Translations under genes and position numbers: made by a program
The notes under the pieces: generated by a model
What the model saw: only the letters and a program-made list of their open reading frames with translations
Database searches by the model: none
What the model was told of the DNA's origin: nothing
NCBI RefSeq assembly: GCF_032595355.1
Contig: NZ_JASMWN010000003.1
Span: 1-64,000, forward strand
Direction of reading: 5' to 3'
Origin: Sedimentitalea todarodis
GTDB taxonomy: Bacteria; Pseudomonadota; Alphaproteobacteria; Rhodobacterales; Rhodobacteraceae
Length of the DNA: 64,000 nt
In this document: in pieces, positions 24,918 to 34,318 of the stretch
How the letters are laid out: the number at the start of each line of letters is the position of its first letter
Position numbering within the stretch: the first letter of the stretch is position 1

Positions 24918-26287
24918 TGGACGGCACGGTACTCGTCGCTGATGACGACCGCACGATCCGCACGGTTCTGACCCAGGCCCTGACCCGCGCAGGGTGCAAG
25001 GTACACGCCACGAGTTCGCTGACGACGCTGATGCGTTGGGTGAGCGAAGGCAAAGGGGACGTCGTGATAAGCGACGTGATGATGCCCGATGGCAACGGGC
25101 TCGAAATGCTGCCCAAGATTGCAGAGGATCGGCCGGGGCTTCCGGTGATCGTGATTTCGGCGCAGAACACGATCATGACGGCGATCCAGGCCGCCGAGGC
25201 CGAGGCCTATGACTATCTGCCCAAACCCTTCGATCTGCCCGACCTGATGAAGCGAACGTCACGCGCGCTCGAACTCAGGCGGCGCGCACCCGGAGGCACC
25301 GCCGCCCGGAGTGTGGATGAGCGCCCCGAGGACCTGCCGCTGGTCGGACGGACGCCGATCATGCAGGCACTCTATGGGTTGGTGGCCAAGGTGATGAACA
25401 CCGATCTGCCGGTGCTGATCTCGGGTGAAAGCGGCACCGGGAAATCCCTGATTGCGCGTGCCATACATGACTTCTCCGATCGTCGGACCCTGCCATTCGT
25501 CTCGGTGACCAGCGCCGATCTGCAGGAACTCGCAGGGCCTGCGCGGGTGTTGGCACGGGTCAAGGGCGGGACGGTTCTGATAGACGAGGTCGCCGATGTC
25601 GATGACGAGATTCAGGCCCGCATCGTCCGCATGATCGACGCGCCGGGTGATCACGTTCCGCGATTCATGGCGACCGGGCAGGGCGATCTGGCCGATGCCA
25701 TGGAAAAGGGCAGGCTACGCAAGGATCTCTATTATCGCCTCAGTGGCGCAACGCTGTATGTGCCCGCCCTGCGCGAGCGCGTCGATGATATCGCGCTGCT
25801 GTCCGAACATTTCCTGACCCGCGCTGAGCGCGAGGGGTCCGCCAAACGCTGGCTCAGTGAAGCGGCGCAGGAACTGTTTCGCGTCTATAGCTGGCCCGGC
25901 AATGTCAGGCAGCTTGAAAACACGATTCGCCGCCTGGCCCTCACCAGTCGCGCCGATGAAATCACCCGTGCCGAAGTTGAGGCGGTGCTGGGCAACCAGC
26001 CCGAGATGGAGCCGGTCCTTGGACAGGGGAGTGCGGAGAAACTCTCCGCGTCGGTCGAGCGGCATCTGCGCCGCTACTTTGACCTGCATGGTAATATGCT
26101 GCCACCGCCGGGGCTCTACGCGCGGATCCTGAAGGAAATGGAAATCCCATTGATCAAGATCGCTCTTGAGGCGACAGGCGGAAATCAGGCCAAATGTGCC
26201 GATCTGCTGGGTATCAACCGCAATACTTTGCGCAAGAAGATCACGGATCTCGATATAGAGGTGACACGGCGACGCAAATTGATGTAA
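24917..26287 (+). CDS. ntrC: Nitrogen regulator NtrC, lacking the GAFTGA loop
   Basis: The 456-residue response regulator has a receiver domain with Asp53 in ISDVMMPD and an AAA+ domain with Walker A GESGTGKS (170-177) and Walker B GGTVLIDEV (217-225). The C-terminal Fis-type HTH contains NQAKCADLLGINRNTLRKK. The sigma-54 contact motif GAFTGA, expected between the Walker motifs, is missing: the chain goes from DLQELAGPARVLAR straight to KGGTVLIDE. Rhodobacter capsulatus NtrC shows the same loss and works with sigma-70 polymerase, so the same mode is likely here. Confidence 0.95.
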   Translation: MDGTVLVADDDRTIRTVLTQALTRAGCKVHATSSLTTLMRWVSEGKGDVVISDVMMPDGNGLEMLPKIAEDRPGLPVIVISAQNTIMTAIQAAEAEAYDYLPKPFDLPDLMKRTSRALELRRRAPGGTAARSVDERPEDLPLVGRTPIMQALYGLVAKVMNTDLPVLISGESGTGKSLIARAIHDFSDRRTLPFVSVTSADLQELAGPARVLARVKGGTVLIDEVADVDDEIQARIVRMIDAPGDHVPRFMATGQGDLADAMEKGRLRKDLYYRLSGATLYVPALRERVDDIALLSEHFLTRAEREGSAKRWLSEAAQELFRVYSWPGNVRQLENTIRRLALTSRADEITRAEVEAVLGNQPEMEPVLGQGSAEKLSASVERHLRRYFDLHGNMLPPPGLYARILKEMEIPLIKIALEATGGNQAKCADLLGINRNTLRKKITDLDIEVTRRRKLM

Positions 26288-26397
26288 AACCGCCACATAA
26301 GCGTGGCAGACCGGTGTCATCGACAAATTGCACCGGGACAAGACCACGAAATATTGCGGTAAGCCGCGCGAGCGGCACATCAGAATGAGGACGACAC

Positions 26398-28677
26398 GTG
26401 ACAACCCGGTCACAGAACAGGCCGTTCATGACCTTCAACCGATGGCGCAAGACCAGACGGGCCAAGAATGTGGGCACGCTGGGTCTGGTGCTGTTGGGGC
26501 CGGCGCTTGCCTTGGCGACCTTCATGGTTCTTGGACCGTTCGACCAACATGCCTCGTCTCCGTCGCTGCGCTTTATCCTACTGGCGGATCTTGTCTATAT
26601 TCTGGTCGTGGCCACGCTTGTTCTCGGGCAGGTGACACGGCTGATTGCCGCGCGGCGGGCCAGATCGGCGGGTTCGCGCCTGCACCTGCGGCTGACGGCG
26701 GTTTTTGCGCTGCTTGCCCTGATCCCCACCGTGATTGTCGCGGTGTTTGCCGGGCTGACGGTCAATATCGGGCTTGAGGGCTGGTTTTCCGAACGGGTCC
26801 GTCAGGTGGTCGGCTCGTCGCTGTCGGCGGCCGAAGCCTATGAACAGGAACACCGGGAAAACCTGGCGCAGGACGCGCGAGCGCTGGCGCGATTCCTAGC
26901 CACGACCCGCCGGGTCAATGTCTTTGTCAACGATGCCGAATTGCGCCAGTACCTCGGACAGGGTCAGGCGCAGATCCAACGCGGGTTGCGCGAAGCCTAT
27001 ATCATCGACGGCACGGGCGAGATCCGGGCGCGGGGCGAAGGCTCCTACCTCTTCGATTTTGAACGGCCAACCCGGCAACAGCTGACCGAGGTAAAAGAAG
27101 ACAACCTCGTGATCATTCAGGATTGGGACAACAACGAGTTTCGAGCGCTGTTGCCGTTGGAAACATTCGTCGACCGCTTCCTCTATGTCAGCCGTGAGGT
27201 GGATGGCGACATTCTGAGCCTGCTGGACGAGACCAAGGAAACCGTCGTTCTCTATCAGCAACTTGAGAATGAACGTGGCCGGGTGCTGTTTGAATTCGGG
27301 CTGCTGTATCTGGGCTTTGCGCTCATCCTCGTTCTGGCTGCGATCTGGTCTGGCCTTTGGTTTGCCGAACGATTGAGCCGACCGGTCGGACGCCTGACGA
27401 CCGCGGCGCAAAAGGTCGGATCCGGCGATCTGGATGTTCAGGTGGACGAAGAGCCGGGCGATGACGAGATTGCCTTGCTTGGCCGGTATTTCAACCAGAT
27501 GACCTATCAGCTCAAAGGGCAACGGGAACGCCTGCTGGATAACACGCGCCAGATCGAACGTCGCCGCCGGATGTTTGATTCGGTCCTGACCTCGGTGACT
27601 TCAGGAGTTGTCGGGCTGGATTCCAACGGCAAGGTAACTTTGGTCAACCGGTCTGCGGAACGCTTGCTGGACTGGACGGGACATGAGCAGGATCTCGCCC
27701 TGACCGTTGCGGTCCCGGAATTCGGCGCATTGTTTGAAAGTCTGCGAACCGGGTCCGGCGAGGTCGCACAAAGCGAGATCAAGGTGTCGCGGCAAGGACG
27801 GATGGAAAACCTGCTCGTGCGGATGTCGACCCGGCGCGAGGCGGATGGCAGTCTCGAAGGGTTCGTGGTCGCCTTTGATGATGTCACCGATCTGGTCAGT
27901 GCCCAGAGAATGGCGGCATGGGGCGATGTCGCCCGCCGAATTGCGCATGAGATCAAGAACCCGCTGACCCCGATCCAGCTGAGTGCGGAACGCATCAAGC
28001 GCAAGTTCGGCCCCGTCGTCGGCGAGGACTGCGACAAGCTCGAGGCGATGACCGATGTGATCGTGCGCCAGACCAACGACCTGCGCCGGATCGTGGATGA
28101 GTTCAGCAAGTTCGCGCGGATGCCCGAACCCGACAGGCGCAACGAGGATTTGGTTGCGCTGGTGCGCGATGCGGTCCTGTTGCAGCAGACCGGGCAACCT
28201 GATGTGAAAATCAGCGCAGCTTTGCCCGACGGCGCGGTTTCGGCAGAGCTGGACGCGACAATGATGTCGCAGGCGTTGACAAACCTTATCAAGAATGCCG
28301 GTGAGGCGATTGAAACCCTTAAGAAAAATAGGCCTCCGGATGATCTCGCTCCAGAGATACGGGTTTCACTTGCGACGTCCGGACAGGGTTGTTTGATCAC
28401 CATTGCGGACAACGGGATCGGTCTGCCGGAAGATCGCGCCCGGCTGTTTGAACCCTATGTCACGACCCGCGACGAGGGCACCGGATTGGGATTGCCCATC
28501 GTGAAGAAGATTATCGAAGAGCATGGGGGCACGCTGTCCCTCGAGGATGCGCCGGTATTTGACGGACAGTCCCATTATGGCGCAATGGCTGTGATCCGGC
28601 TGGCCACCTTAAATGTAACTGAACCAAACGCCGCCGAGGCAGGCGAGGCAGCGGCAGAAAGAGCAGGAGCGATATGA
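26398..28677 (+). CDS. ntrY: Nitrogen regulation sensor kinase NtrY
   Basis: This 759-residue membrane histidine kinase has three hydrophobic segments in the first 125 residues and an extracytoplasmic sensor region. A further membrane helix (about 298-322) precedes the HAMP and PAS domains. The kinase core has His517 in RIAHEIKNPLTP and ATP-site motifs NLIKNAGE and GTGLGLPIV. The start is GTG after ATGAGGACGACAC. The 110-base gap after ntrC may hold a separate promoter. Its stop overlaps the ntrX start by 4 bases. Confidence 0.94.
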   Translation: MTTRSQNRPFMTFNRWRKTRRAKNVGTLGLVLLGPALALATFMVLGPFDQHASSPSLRFILLADLVYILVVATLVLGQVTRLIAARRARSAGSRLHLRLTAVFALLALIPTVIVAVFAGLTVNIGLEGWFSERVRQVVGSSLSAAEAYEQEHRENLAQDARALARFLATTRRVNVFVNDAELRQYLGQGQAQIQRGLREAYIIDGTGEIRARGEGSYLFDFERPTRQQLTEVKEDNLVIIQDWDNNEFRALLPLETFVDRFLYVSREVDGDILSLLDETKETVVLYQQLENERGRVLFEFGLLYLGFALILVLAAIWSGLWFAERLSRPVGRLTTAAQKVGSGDLDVQVDEEPGDDEIALLGRYFNQMTYQLKGQRERLLDNTRQIERRRRMFDSVLTSVTSGVVGLDSNGKVTLVNRSAERLLDWTGHEQDLALTVAVPEFGALFESLRTGSGEVAQSEIKVSRQGRMENLLVRMSTRREADGSLEGFVVAFDDVTDLVSAQRMAAWGDVARRIAHEIKNPLTPIQLSAERIKRKFGPVVGEDCDKLEAMTDVIVRQTNDLRRIVDEFSKFARMPEPDRRNEDLVALVRDAVLLQQTGQPDVKISAALPDGAVSAELDATMMSQALTNLIKNAGEAIETLKKNRPPDDLAPEIRVSLATSGQGCLITIADNGIGLPEDRARLFEPYVTTRDEGTGLGLPIVKKIIEEHGGTLSLEDAPVFDGQSHYGAMAVIRLATLNVTEPNAAEAGEAAAERAGAI

Positions 28678-30089
28678 GTGATATTCTGATCGTCGATGAC
28701 GAACGCGATATTCGGGAACTTGTGGGTGATATCCTCGAAGATGAAGGATTCGCGACCCGGCTGGCTGGCAATTCGGACGATTGCATGTCGGCCATCAACA
28801 CCGAGCCACCGGCGCTTTTGATCCTGGATATCTGGCTGAAAGACAGCAGAATGGACGGAATTGACATTCTGAAGGCGGTGAAACGCGACAATCCGGATGT
28901 GCCGGTGGTGATCATTTCGGGACATGGCAATATCGAAATCGCCGTCGCCGCGATCAAGCAGGGCGCTTACGATTTCATTGAAAAGCCTTTCAACATTGAT
29001 CAGTTGCTGGTGGTGATCCGCCGCGCGATGGAGGCGTCGCGTCTGCGCCGTGAAAACAGCGCGCTCAAGCATCGCGATGGGGCAGCGGCAGAGATGATCG
29101 GCACCAGTTCCGCCTTTCGCACGCTGCTCAGCAATCTGGACAAGGTCACCAAGTCCAATGGTCGTGTGATGCTGACCGGACCCGCCGGGTCCGGCAAGGA
29201 GATCGCTGCCCGCTACATTCACGCGCATTCGAACCGGGCCAGCGCACCATTCGTCACCGTCAATTGCGCCAGCATCGAGCCGGAACGGATGGAAGAGGTA
29301 CTGTTCGGCCGCGAGAGTGCCGAGCGCGGTGTCGAACCCGGCCTGCTTGAACAAGCCCATGGCGGTGTCGTCTATTTTGACGAGGTCGCCGATATGCCGA
29401 TAGGAACACAGTCCAAAATCCTGCGAGTTCTGGTTGATCAACAGTTCCAACGGGTTGGCGGCAACGACAAGGTGCGGGTCGATCTGCGGGTGATTTCCAG
29501 CACGAACAGAAATCTGGAGGAGGAAATTCGGGCGGAGCGCTTCCGCCAGGAGCTGTTTCACCGGTTGAATGTCGTGCCGATCGCAGTGCCCTCTCTGGAG
29601 GAGCGGCGCGAGGATGTGCCCGTTCTGGCCGACTATTTCATCGATGTTTGCCACAAGAACCAGGGCCTGCCACATCGGACGATCTCGGACGAAGCGATTG
29701 CGTTGATGCAGACGATGGTCTGGCCCGGGAATGTGCGCCAATTAAAAAACCTGATCGAACGGGTCTTGATCCTGGGCGAGGGCAATGGCCCGATCGAAGC
29801 GCGCGAATTGCCCGGGGATGAAGTGTCGTCAGCCGAGGAAGGCCGGGTGGTCTTGTCCGGTGCGCTCGCAACACTGCCACTGCGCGAGGCGCGCGAGGCG
29901 TTTGAGCGGGAGTACCTGCTGACGCAGATCAACCGGTTTGGCGGCAATATCAGCCGCACGGCGTCCTTTGTCGGGATGGAGCGCAGCGCACTTCACCGCA
30001 AGCTGAAATCGCTGGGCGTTGTGACGTCCAGCAAATCGGGCGCGCGGGTTGCGCATGTGGAACAGGAAACCGCCGAAGCGGCGGAGTAG
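28674..30089 (+). CDS. ntrX: Response regulator NtrX
   Basis: The 471-residue partner of NtrY has a receiver with Asp52 in ILDIWLKD and an AAA+ domain with Walker A GPAGSGKE (from residue 169). Its Fis-type HTH is NISRTASFVGMERSALHRK. As in other NtrX proteins, the GAFTGA sigma-54 loop is absent: FGRESAERGVEPGLLEQA stands where it should be. In alphaproteobacteria NtrYX is linked to nitrogen metabolism, redox response and envelope control. A GC-rich hairpin (CGGGCGG, 30105-30111, with CCGCCCG, 30122-30128) follows the stop and may end the transcript. Confidence 0.94.
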   Translation: MSDILIVDDERDIRELVGDILEDEGFATRLAGNSDDCMSAINTEPPALLILDIWLKDSRMDGIDILKAVKRDNPDVPVVIISGHGNIEIAVAAIKQGAYDFIEKPFNIDQLLVVIRRAMEASRLRRENSALKHRDGAAAEMIGTSSAFRTLLSNLDKVTKSNGRVMLTGPAGSGKEIAARYIHAHSNRASAPFVTVNCASIEPERMEEVLFGRESAERGVEPGLLEQAHGGVVYFDEVADMPIGTQSKILRVLVDQQFQRVGGNDKVRVDLRVISSTNRNLEEEIRAERFRQELFHRLNVVPIAVPSLEERREDVPVLADYFIDVCHKNQGLPHRTISDEAIALMQTMVWPGNVRQLKNLIERVLILGEGNGPIEARELPGDEVSSAEEGRVVLSGALATLPLREAREAFEREYLLTQINRFGGNISRTASFVGMERSALHRKLKSLGVVTSSKSGARVAHVEQETAEAAE

Positions 30090-30128
30090 GGCGCCGGAAC
30101 ACCGCGGGCGGTTCGCGACGGCCGCCCG

Positions 30129-30785
30129 TCAGAGCGCAGTCCAGATGGCCAGCGCGCCGACAATCACCAGACTCAGCGCCCATAGAATATCCATGTTGAT
30201 CCAAGCCTTTGAGAGAAATTTCAGGCCCAGCCACGTATAGACGCCAAAGGCCACGATCCCGCCGGACAGGGTCATTGCGGCCGTGTGAACCGATGCCACA
30301 GCCAGCGATGTATCGAGATTGCTCAGCATCAGGTCCGCCGCGGCCTGATGTCCCGCATCGCCTTCGTCGATGTCGCACAGCCCCAGATAGATCGGCAAGA
30401 GCATCAGCCCTGCACCATGCGCCATCGCTGCGAGAAACGACCAGAGCGCCAGACGCGTCGGTTTGACCCGTGCCAGCATCCTGGGGTGACGGCGATTGAT
30501 CAACAGGTAGAGACCTGCGCCAATCACAAGGATACCGGCTCCGATGCGGATTTCGCGCTGCCAGTCGACCAGCGCAAACATCATCGTGAAGGGCAGCAGG
30601 ATCGCCGACATCGCCAGAAAATGGCCAAGCGCAAGCATGAGCAACGCCTTGCCAAGCGCGGAACGACGCCCTTCCATGAGCGCCGCAGAGACCGACAAGG
30701 GCCAGCCCATTCCCGGGTTCACGCCGTGGTAAACGCCCGAAGCGATGACGGCCCACCACAGGGCCGCCACAGATGGCTCATCCAC
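30129..30785 (-). CDS. Multi-pass membrane protein of unknown function
   Basis: This protein of about 218 residues has six or so hydrophobic segments, including GHFLAMSAILLPFTMMFAL, IRIGAGILVIGAGLYLLI and LWALSLVIVGALAIWTAL. An early motif YHGVNPGMGWPLSVSAALMEGRR carries histidine and suggests a weak likeness to nickel/cobalt or LysE-like exporters, but no family is certain. The start is ambiguous: GTG 30785 lies just past the SBP56 stop, while TTG 30806 would overlap it. Its position directly behind the SBP56 gene suggests joint transcription. Confidence 0.7.
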   Translation of the reverse strand: MDEPSVAALWWAVIASGVYHGVNPGMGWPLSVSAALMEGRRSALGKALLMLALGHFLAMSAILLPFTMMFALVDWQREIRIGAGILVIGAGLYLLINRRHPRMLARVKPTRLALWSFLAAMAHGAGLMLLPIYLGLCDIDEGDAGHQAAADLMLSNLDTSLAVASVHTAAMTLSGGIVAFGVYTWLGLKFLSKAWINMDILWALSLVIVGALAIWTAL

Positions 30786-30787
30786 GC

Positions 30788-32188
30788 CTAGCTGTTGGGA
30801 TAACAAAAACTATCGGTCGAGCAGTCGCCGCCCTCAAGGCGAATCTGATGGCTGCGATAGCCGTCGGGGAATTTGACCCAAAACGCCTCGTCGAGCGTCA
30901 GCCCACCATCTTCTGCGGCGTTTGCCATGACCATGGCGGCGCCACGTTCGCCCGGATAGAACTGGTCGTCCCATGTCGAATACAGCGAATTGGTCCAGTA
31001 GACGCGTTTGCCATCGCGGCTGATCTCGACCATCTGCGGTCCATAGCCAAAGGTCCTGCCATTGGGATGCGGCGTCTTCTTGACGATGCCGCCAATCTCG
31101 ACCTTGTCGGCAAGAACCGGATTCATCGGGTCAGACACGTCATACTGGTGCATCTCGCCCGTGCCCCAGCAAGCGACATAGAGATATTTGTCGTCAAGGC
31201 TCAGGTCGATGTCCGTCACCAGCGGCGGAACCGCACCAAATCCCTTGAGCAGCTCCGGCAGGTCGGCTGCATCGGCAGGCTGCGGGTCAATCGTAACGGT
31301 CTTCTTGGCCTCGAACGTGCCATCGTCGTTGCGCCACCAGGTAAAGATCGCGCCTTGCAGATTGGTCGTGTCGACCACCACGCCGCAAAAGCCGTATTGC
31401 TTGGCCGGATCGTGCGCCGGCCGGATCTCCAACGCCATCTGGTGGTTTTCACCCAGGTCGATCGTCTGGATATTGCGCCGCCCGCGCAGGTCCCAGAAGT
31501 GGATGCTGTGGCCATATTTGTTGCTGAGAAGATCTTCGGCCACGATGCCGTTTTCAAACTGCGGCGGCAGGCCCCATTCGGAACTGACCATGTAGTCGCG
31601 GGGCAGGTTCCACCAGAAATCGTAATGCTTGTCCTGCAACCCGCGATCCATCTCATAGCGGCCAAGGATATCGAAGGTCTCGCAATCCATGATGAAGATG
31701 CCCGGAGGCCCGTCTGTCCCATCTGCACCACCGCCACCTAGCGTCGAGACATAGATGCCCTCGGGTCCGCAATGAATGGTGTGGGGGCGGGAATAGCCGG
31801 TTTTTTCAAACAGTTCTTCGGGTTCGATGATCTTGTGGATCTTGGCCTTCAGCGGCTCCTTGACGTCAATGATATAGATCCGGCTGGACCGGATACCGGG
31901 GATGATCAGATAACGCCTCTCAAGAAAGGCATGTCCGGTCAGCGGGCTCAGCGACGATGAGCAGGCGTTCCAGCCAAAGTGATGAAATTCGTCCCCGGTG
32001 TTGGGCATGATCACGGTATGGACGACGTCTCCATAGGTTTTCGAGCTCGGGTCGACATCGACGATCGCCAGCCCATCCGGTTGCGACCCATCCGGGCTGA
32101 GCATGAGTGTGAAGGCAAGTTTTTCGACGGGGGCGGCCATGGCCAGTTTCGGTGTCGCGTGAAATGTCGGGTCCGGTCTCAGATTCAT
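30788..32188 (-). CDS. SBP56 family protein (selenium-binding / methanethiol oxidase type)
   Basis: This 466-residue seven-bladed propeller protein of the SBP56 family has GDEFHHFGWNACSS (about residues 65-78), SRPHTIHCGPEGIYVSTLGG and DIDLSLDDKYLYVACWGTG. Bacterial homologues act as copper-dependent methanethiol oxidases, turning methanethiol to formaldehyde, sulfide and peroxide, a reaction relevant to DMSP breakdown in marine bacteria. Unlike exported methanethiol oxidases I see no signal peptide, and no SCO1 or MauG-like maturation genes are adjacent. The ATG follows GGGAGG nine bases away. An inverted repeat GTTCTG/CAGAAC (32228-32255) lies upstream. Confidence 0.87.
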   Translation of the reverse strand: MNLRPDPTFHATPKLAMAAPVEKLAFTLMLSPDGSQPDGLAIVDVDPSSKTYGDVVHTVIMPNTGDEFHHFGWNACSSSLSPLTGHAFLERRYLIIPGIRSSRIYIIDVKEPLKAKIHKIIEPEELFEKTGYSRPHTIHCGPEGIYVSTLGGGGADGTDGPPGIFIMDCETFDILGRYEMDRGLQDKHYDFWWNLPRDYMVSSEWGLPPQFENGIVAEDLLSNKYGHSIHFWDLRGRRNIQTIDLGENHQMALEIRPAHDPAKQYGFCGVVVDTTNLQGAIFTWWRNDDGTFEAKKTVTIDPQPADAADLPELLKGFGAVPPLVTDIDLSLDDKYLYVACWGTGEMHQYDVSDPMNPVLADKVEIGGIVKKTPHPNGRTFGYGPQMVEISRDGKRVYWTNSLYSTWDDQFYPGERGAAMVMANAAEDGGLTLDEAFWVKFPDGYRSHQIRLEGGDCSTDSFCYPNS

Positions 32189-32347
32189 GACGTTTTTCCT
32201 CCCAAAAAGTAATGATCAATGAATTCGGTTCTGTATCAGCTCTGGTTTGCAGAACATAGTTGTCGCCAAGTAACGATCTTTCCTGCCGCGCCGTCAATAG
32301 ATACAGATGTGGAGGTTCAGGCGGAGCCATGCGTTGGCGCGCCGGGG

Positions 32348-32833
32348 TTACTCCGACGAAATCGGCGCCTGCGGTGTCACGATCTGCCAGCTGCCATCAT
32401 CGTATCGTATCGCGCAGGAGTTTTGCGCCAGCGCTGGCAGAGTCGCCGTGACCGCACGTGGCGCAGCCGCGGCGACATTGGCGGGACAACGCGGGATGCT
32501 GACCGGTTGATATCCCTTTTTCGCCATGCAGATGTCCAGAACGCGTCGCCGCAGATCCTGATTGAGGTCAACCGAGTATAGGCCCCCGCCAACCCAATAT
32601 CCGGGGGAGTAGAAACAACCGTTGCTTGTGCAATAGCGGTTGCCAGGAAAATAGACGGGTGGCCTTTGCCGGATTTGGTTGGCCACGGGTGCGTCCTTGA
32701 GTGCCGTGACCTCGCAGCGGGTTGCATCCGATTGCATCCGGCTCACCTGGACGCCCGGCTGATAGTAGAGCGACAGCGGTCCGCAAGCGCCAACCGCAAG
32801 TCCTGCCACGATAATCCGCATGAGTGGTCTCAT
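32348..32833 (-). CDS. Small lipoprotein, unknown function
   Basis: From ATG 32833 the protein is 161 residues. It starts MRPLMRIIVAGLAVGACG, a signal peptide with lipobox VGAC, so a lipid-anchored envelope protein is likely. The mature part has several cysteines and an aromatic segment (NRYCTSNGCFYSPGYWVGGG). A longer frame upstream lacks a signal and is not used; GGAG lies two bases before the chosen ATG. No function is known to me. It is divergent from trkA. Confidence 0.7.
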   Translation of the reverse strand: MRPLMRIIVAGLAVGACGPLSLYYQPGVQVSRMQSDATRCEVTALKDAPVANQIRQRPPVYFPGNRYCTSNGCFYSPGYWVGGGLYSVDLNQDLRRRVLDICMAKKGYQPVSIPRCPANVAAAAPRAVTATLPALAQNSCAIRYDDGSWQIVTPQAPISSE

Positions 32834-32939
32834 GGCTCCAATCTGCACCAACTCTGCGCGGGTGACAATTGAATTGACCCGTCTAGGGGCATCTGTCATG
32901 CAAATGAACGCAGAATACCGGACCAAGGGTCAATAGCGC

Positions 32940-34316
32940 ATGAAGGTCATCATTTGCGGTGCCGGTCAGGTTGGCTGGCAGATCGCGCGTCACCTGTCAG
33001 GCGAATCCAACGATGTCACTGTCGTCGACAGCAATCCTGATCTCGTGCGACGGGCAACCGATACACTTGATGTGCAGGGGATCGCGGGCTTTGCCAGTTA
33101 TCCGGATGTACTCGACCGGGCAGGGGCCCGTGATGCGGATATGATCATCGCCGCCACCTATTCCGACGAGGTCAACATGGTGACCTGTCAGGTGGCGCAT
33201 TCGGTGTTTTCGATCCAGCGCAAGATCGCGCGGCTGCGCTCGCAATCCTATCTGACGGCGATCTACTCAGATCTTTACCGGCGCGATCACCTGCCCATTG
33301 ATGTGGTGATCAGCCCCGAACGCGAAGTCGCCGCGGCCGCGATGCAAAGGCTGGCGGCACCCGCGGCGTTCGACACCGAAACCTTCATGGACGGCAAGGC
33401 GCAGTTGCTGGGCATTGCCATCGATGACGAATGCCCGGTGGTGAACACGCCTTTGCGGCAGTTGACGGACCTGTTTTCGACGCTGCGGTCGATCGTCGTG
33501 GGCGTGCGACGGGACGGCAGGTTGTTTGCGCCAGAGCCAAACGATCAGCTGTTCGTCGGCGACGAATGTTATGTCTTTTCCCATGTCGATGATGTCGGTC
33601 GCGCGATGGAGATTTTCGGCAAGGAACAGCACAATCAGGAACGACTGGTCATCGTCGGCGGCGGCAATGTCGGGCTGACGGTCGCCAAGACGCTGGAAAA
33701 ACGCCAGAAGCGGACGCGCGCCAAGGTAATCGAGAAAAGCCGGAAATCTGCGGAGCTGGCCGCCGATGCGCTGGAGCGTACCATCGTGCTGCATGGCGAC
33801 GGGCTGGACGCGACGCTGCTGCGCGAGGCGGGGATCGATCGCGCCGATGCCATGTTGGCGGTCACCGATGACGACAAGACCAATATGCTGACTGCGGTCC
33901 GGGCCAAGGCAGAGGGGTGCCCCTATGCCATCGCCCTGATCAACGACCCGACACTTGTGCCAATGATGGCGCCGCTGGGGATCGACGCGTATATCAATCC
34001 GCGTGCCACCACAGTCAGTTCGATCCTGCGCCACATCCGTCACGGGCGGGTGCGGGCGGTGTATTCTATCGGTGACGCCGAGGCCGAAGTGATAGAGGCG
34101 GAGGTGATGTCGACCTCGCCACTGGCAGGCCAGCGCATCCGCGATATCGACTTTCCCGAAGGCGTTCTGGTGGGCGCGATCATGCGCGAGGGCGAGATCA
34201 AACGCCCGACCGGAGGATTCCGGATTGAGGAAAAGGATGTGATTGCCCTGTTTGCAATGGCTGACGACGTGCCCGAGGTCGAGCGGCTGATGCAGGTCTC
34301 GATCGACTTTTTCTGA
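32940..34316 (+). CDS. trkA: Trk system potassium uptake protein TrkA
   Basis: TrkA is the cytoplasmic NAD-binding regulator of the TrkH potassium channel. The 458-residue protein has two tandem RCK units. The first Rossmann motif is GAGQVGWQIARHL (from residue 7) and the second is GGGNVGLTVAKTL (about residue 239); each is followed by an RCK_C region. Length and layout are standard. trkH starts 2 bases after its stop, so the pair is co-translated. Confidence 0.96.
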   Translation: MKVIICGAGQVGWQIARHLSGESNDVTVVDSNPDLVRRATDTLDVQGIAGFASYPDVLDRAGARDADMIIAATYSDEVNMVTCQVAHSVFSIQRKIARLRSQSYLTAIYSDLYRRDHLPIDVVISPEREVAAAAMQRLAAPAAFDTETFMDGKAQLLGIAIDDECPVVNTPLRQLTDLFSTLRSIVVGVRRDGRLFAPEPNDQLFVGDECYVFSHVDDVGRAMEIFGKEQHNQERLVIVGGGNVGLTVAKTLEKRQKRTRAKVIEKSRKSAELAADALERTIVLHGDGLDATLLREAGIDRADAMLAVTDDDKTNMLTAVRAKAEGCPYAIALINDPTLVPMMAPLGIDAYINPRATTVSSILRHIRHGRVRAVYSIGDAEAEVIEAEVMSTSPLAGQRIRDIDFPEGVLVGAIMREGEIKRPTGGFRIEEKDVIALFAMADDVPEVERLMQVSIDFF

Positions 34317-34318
34317 TC

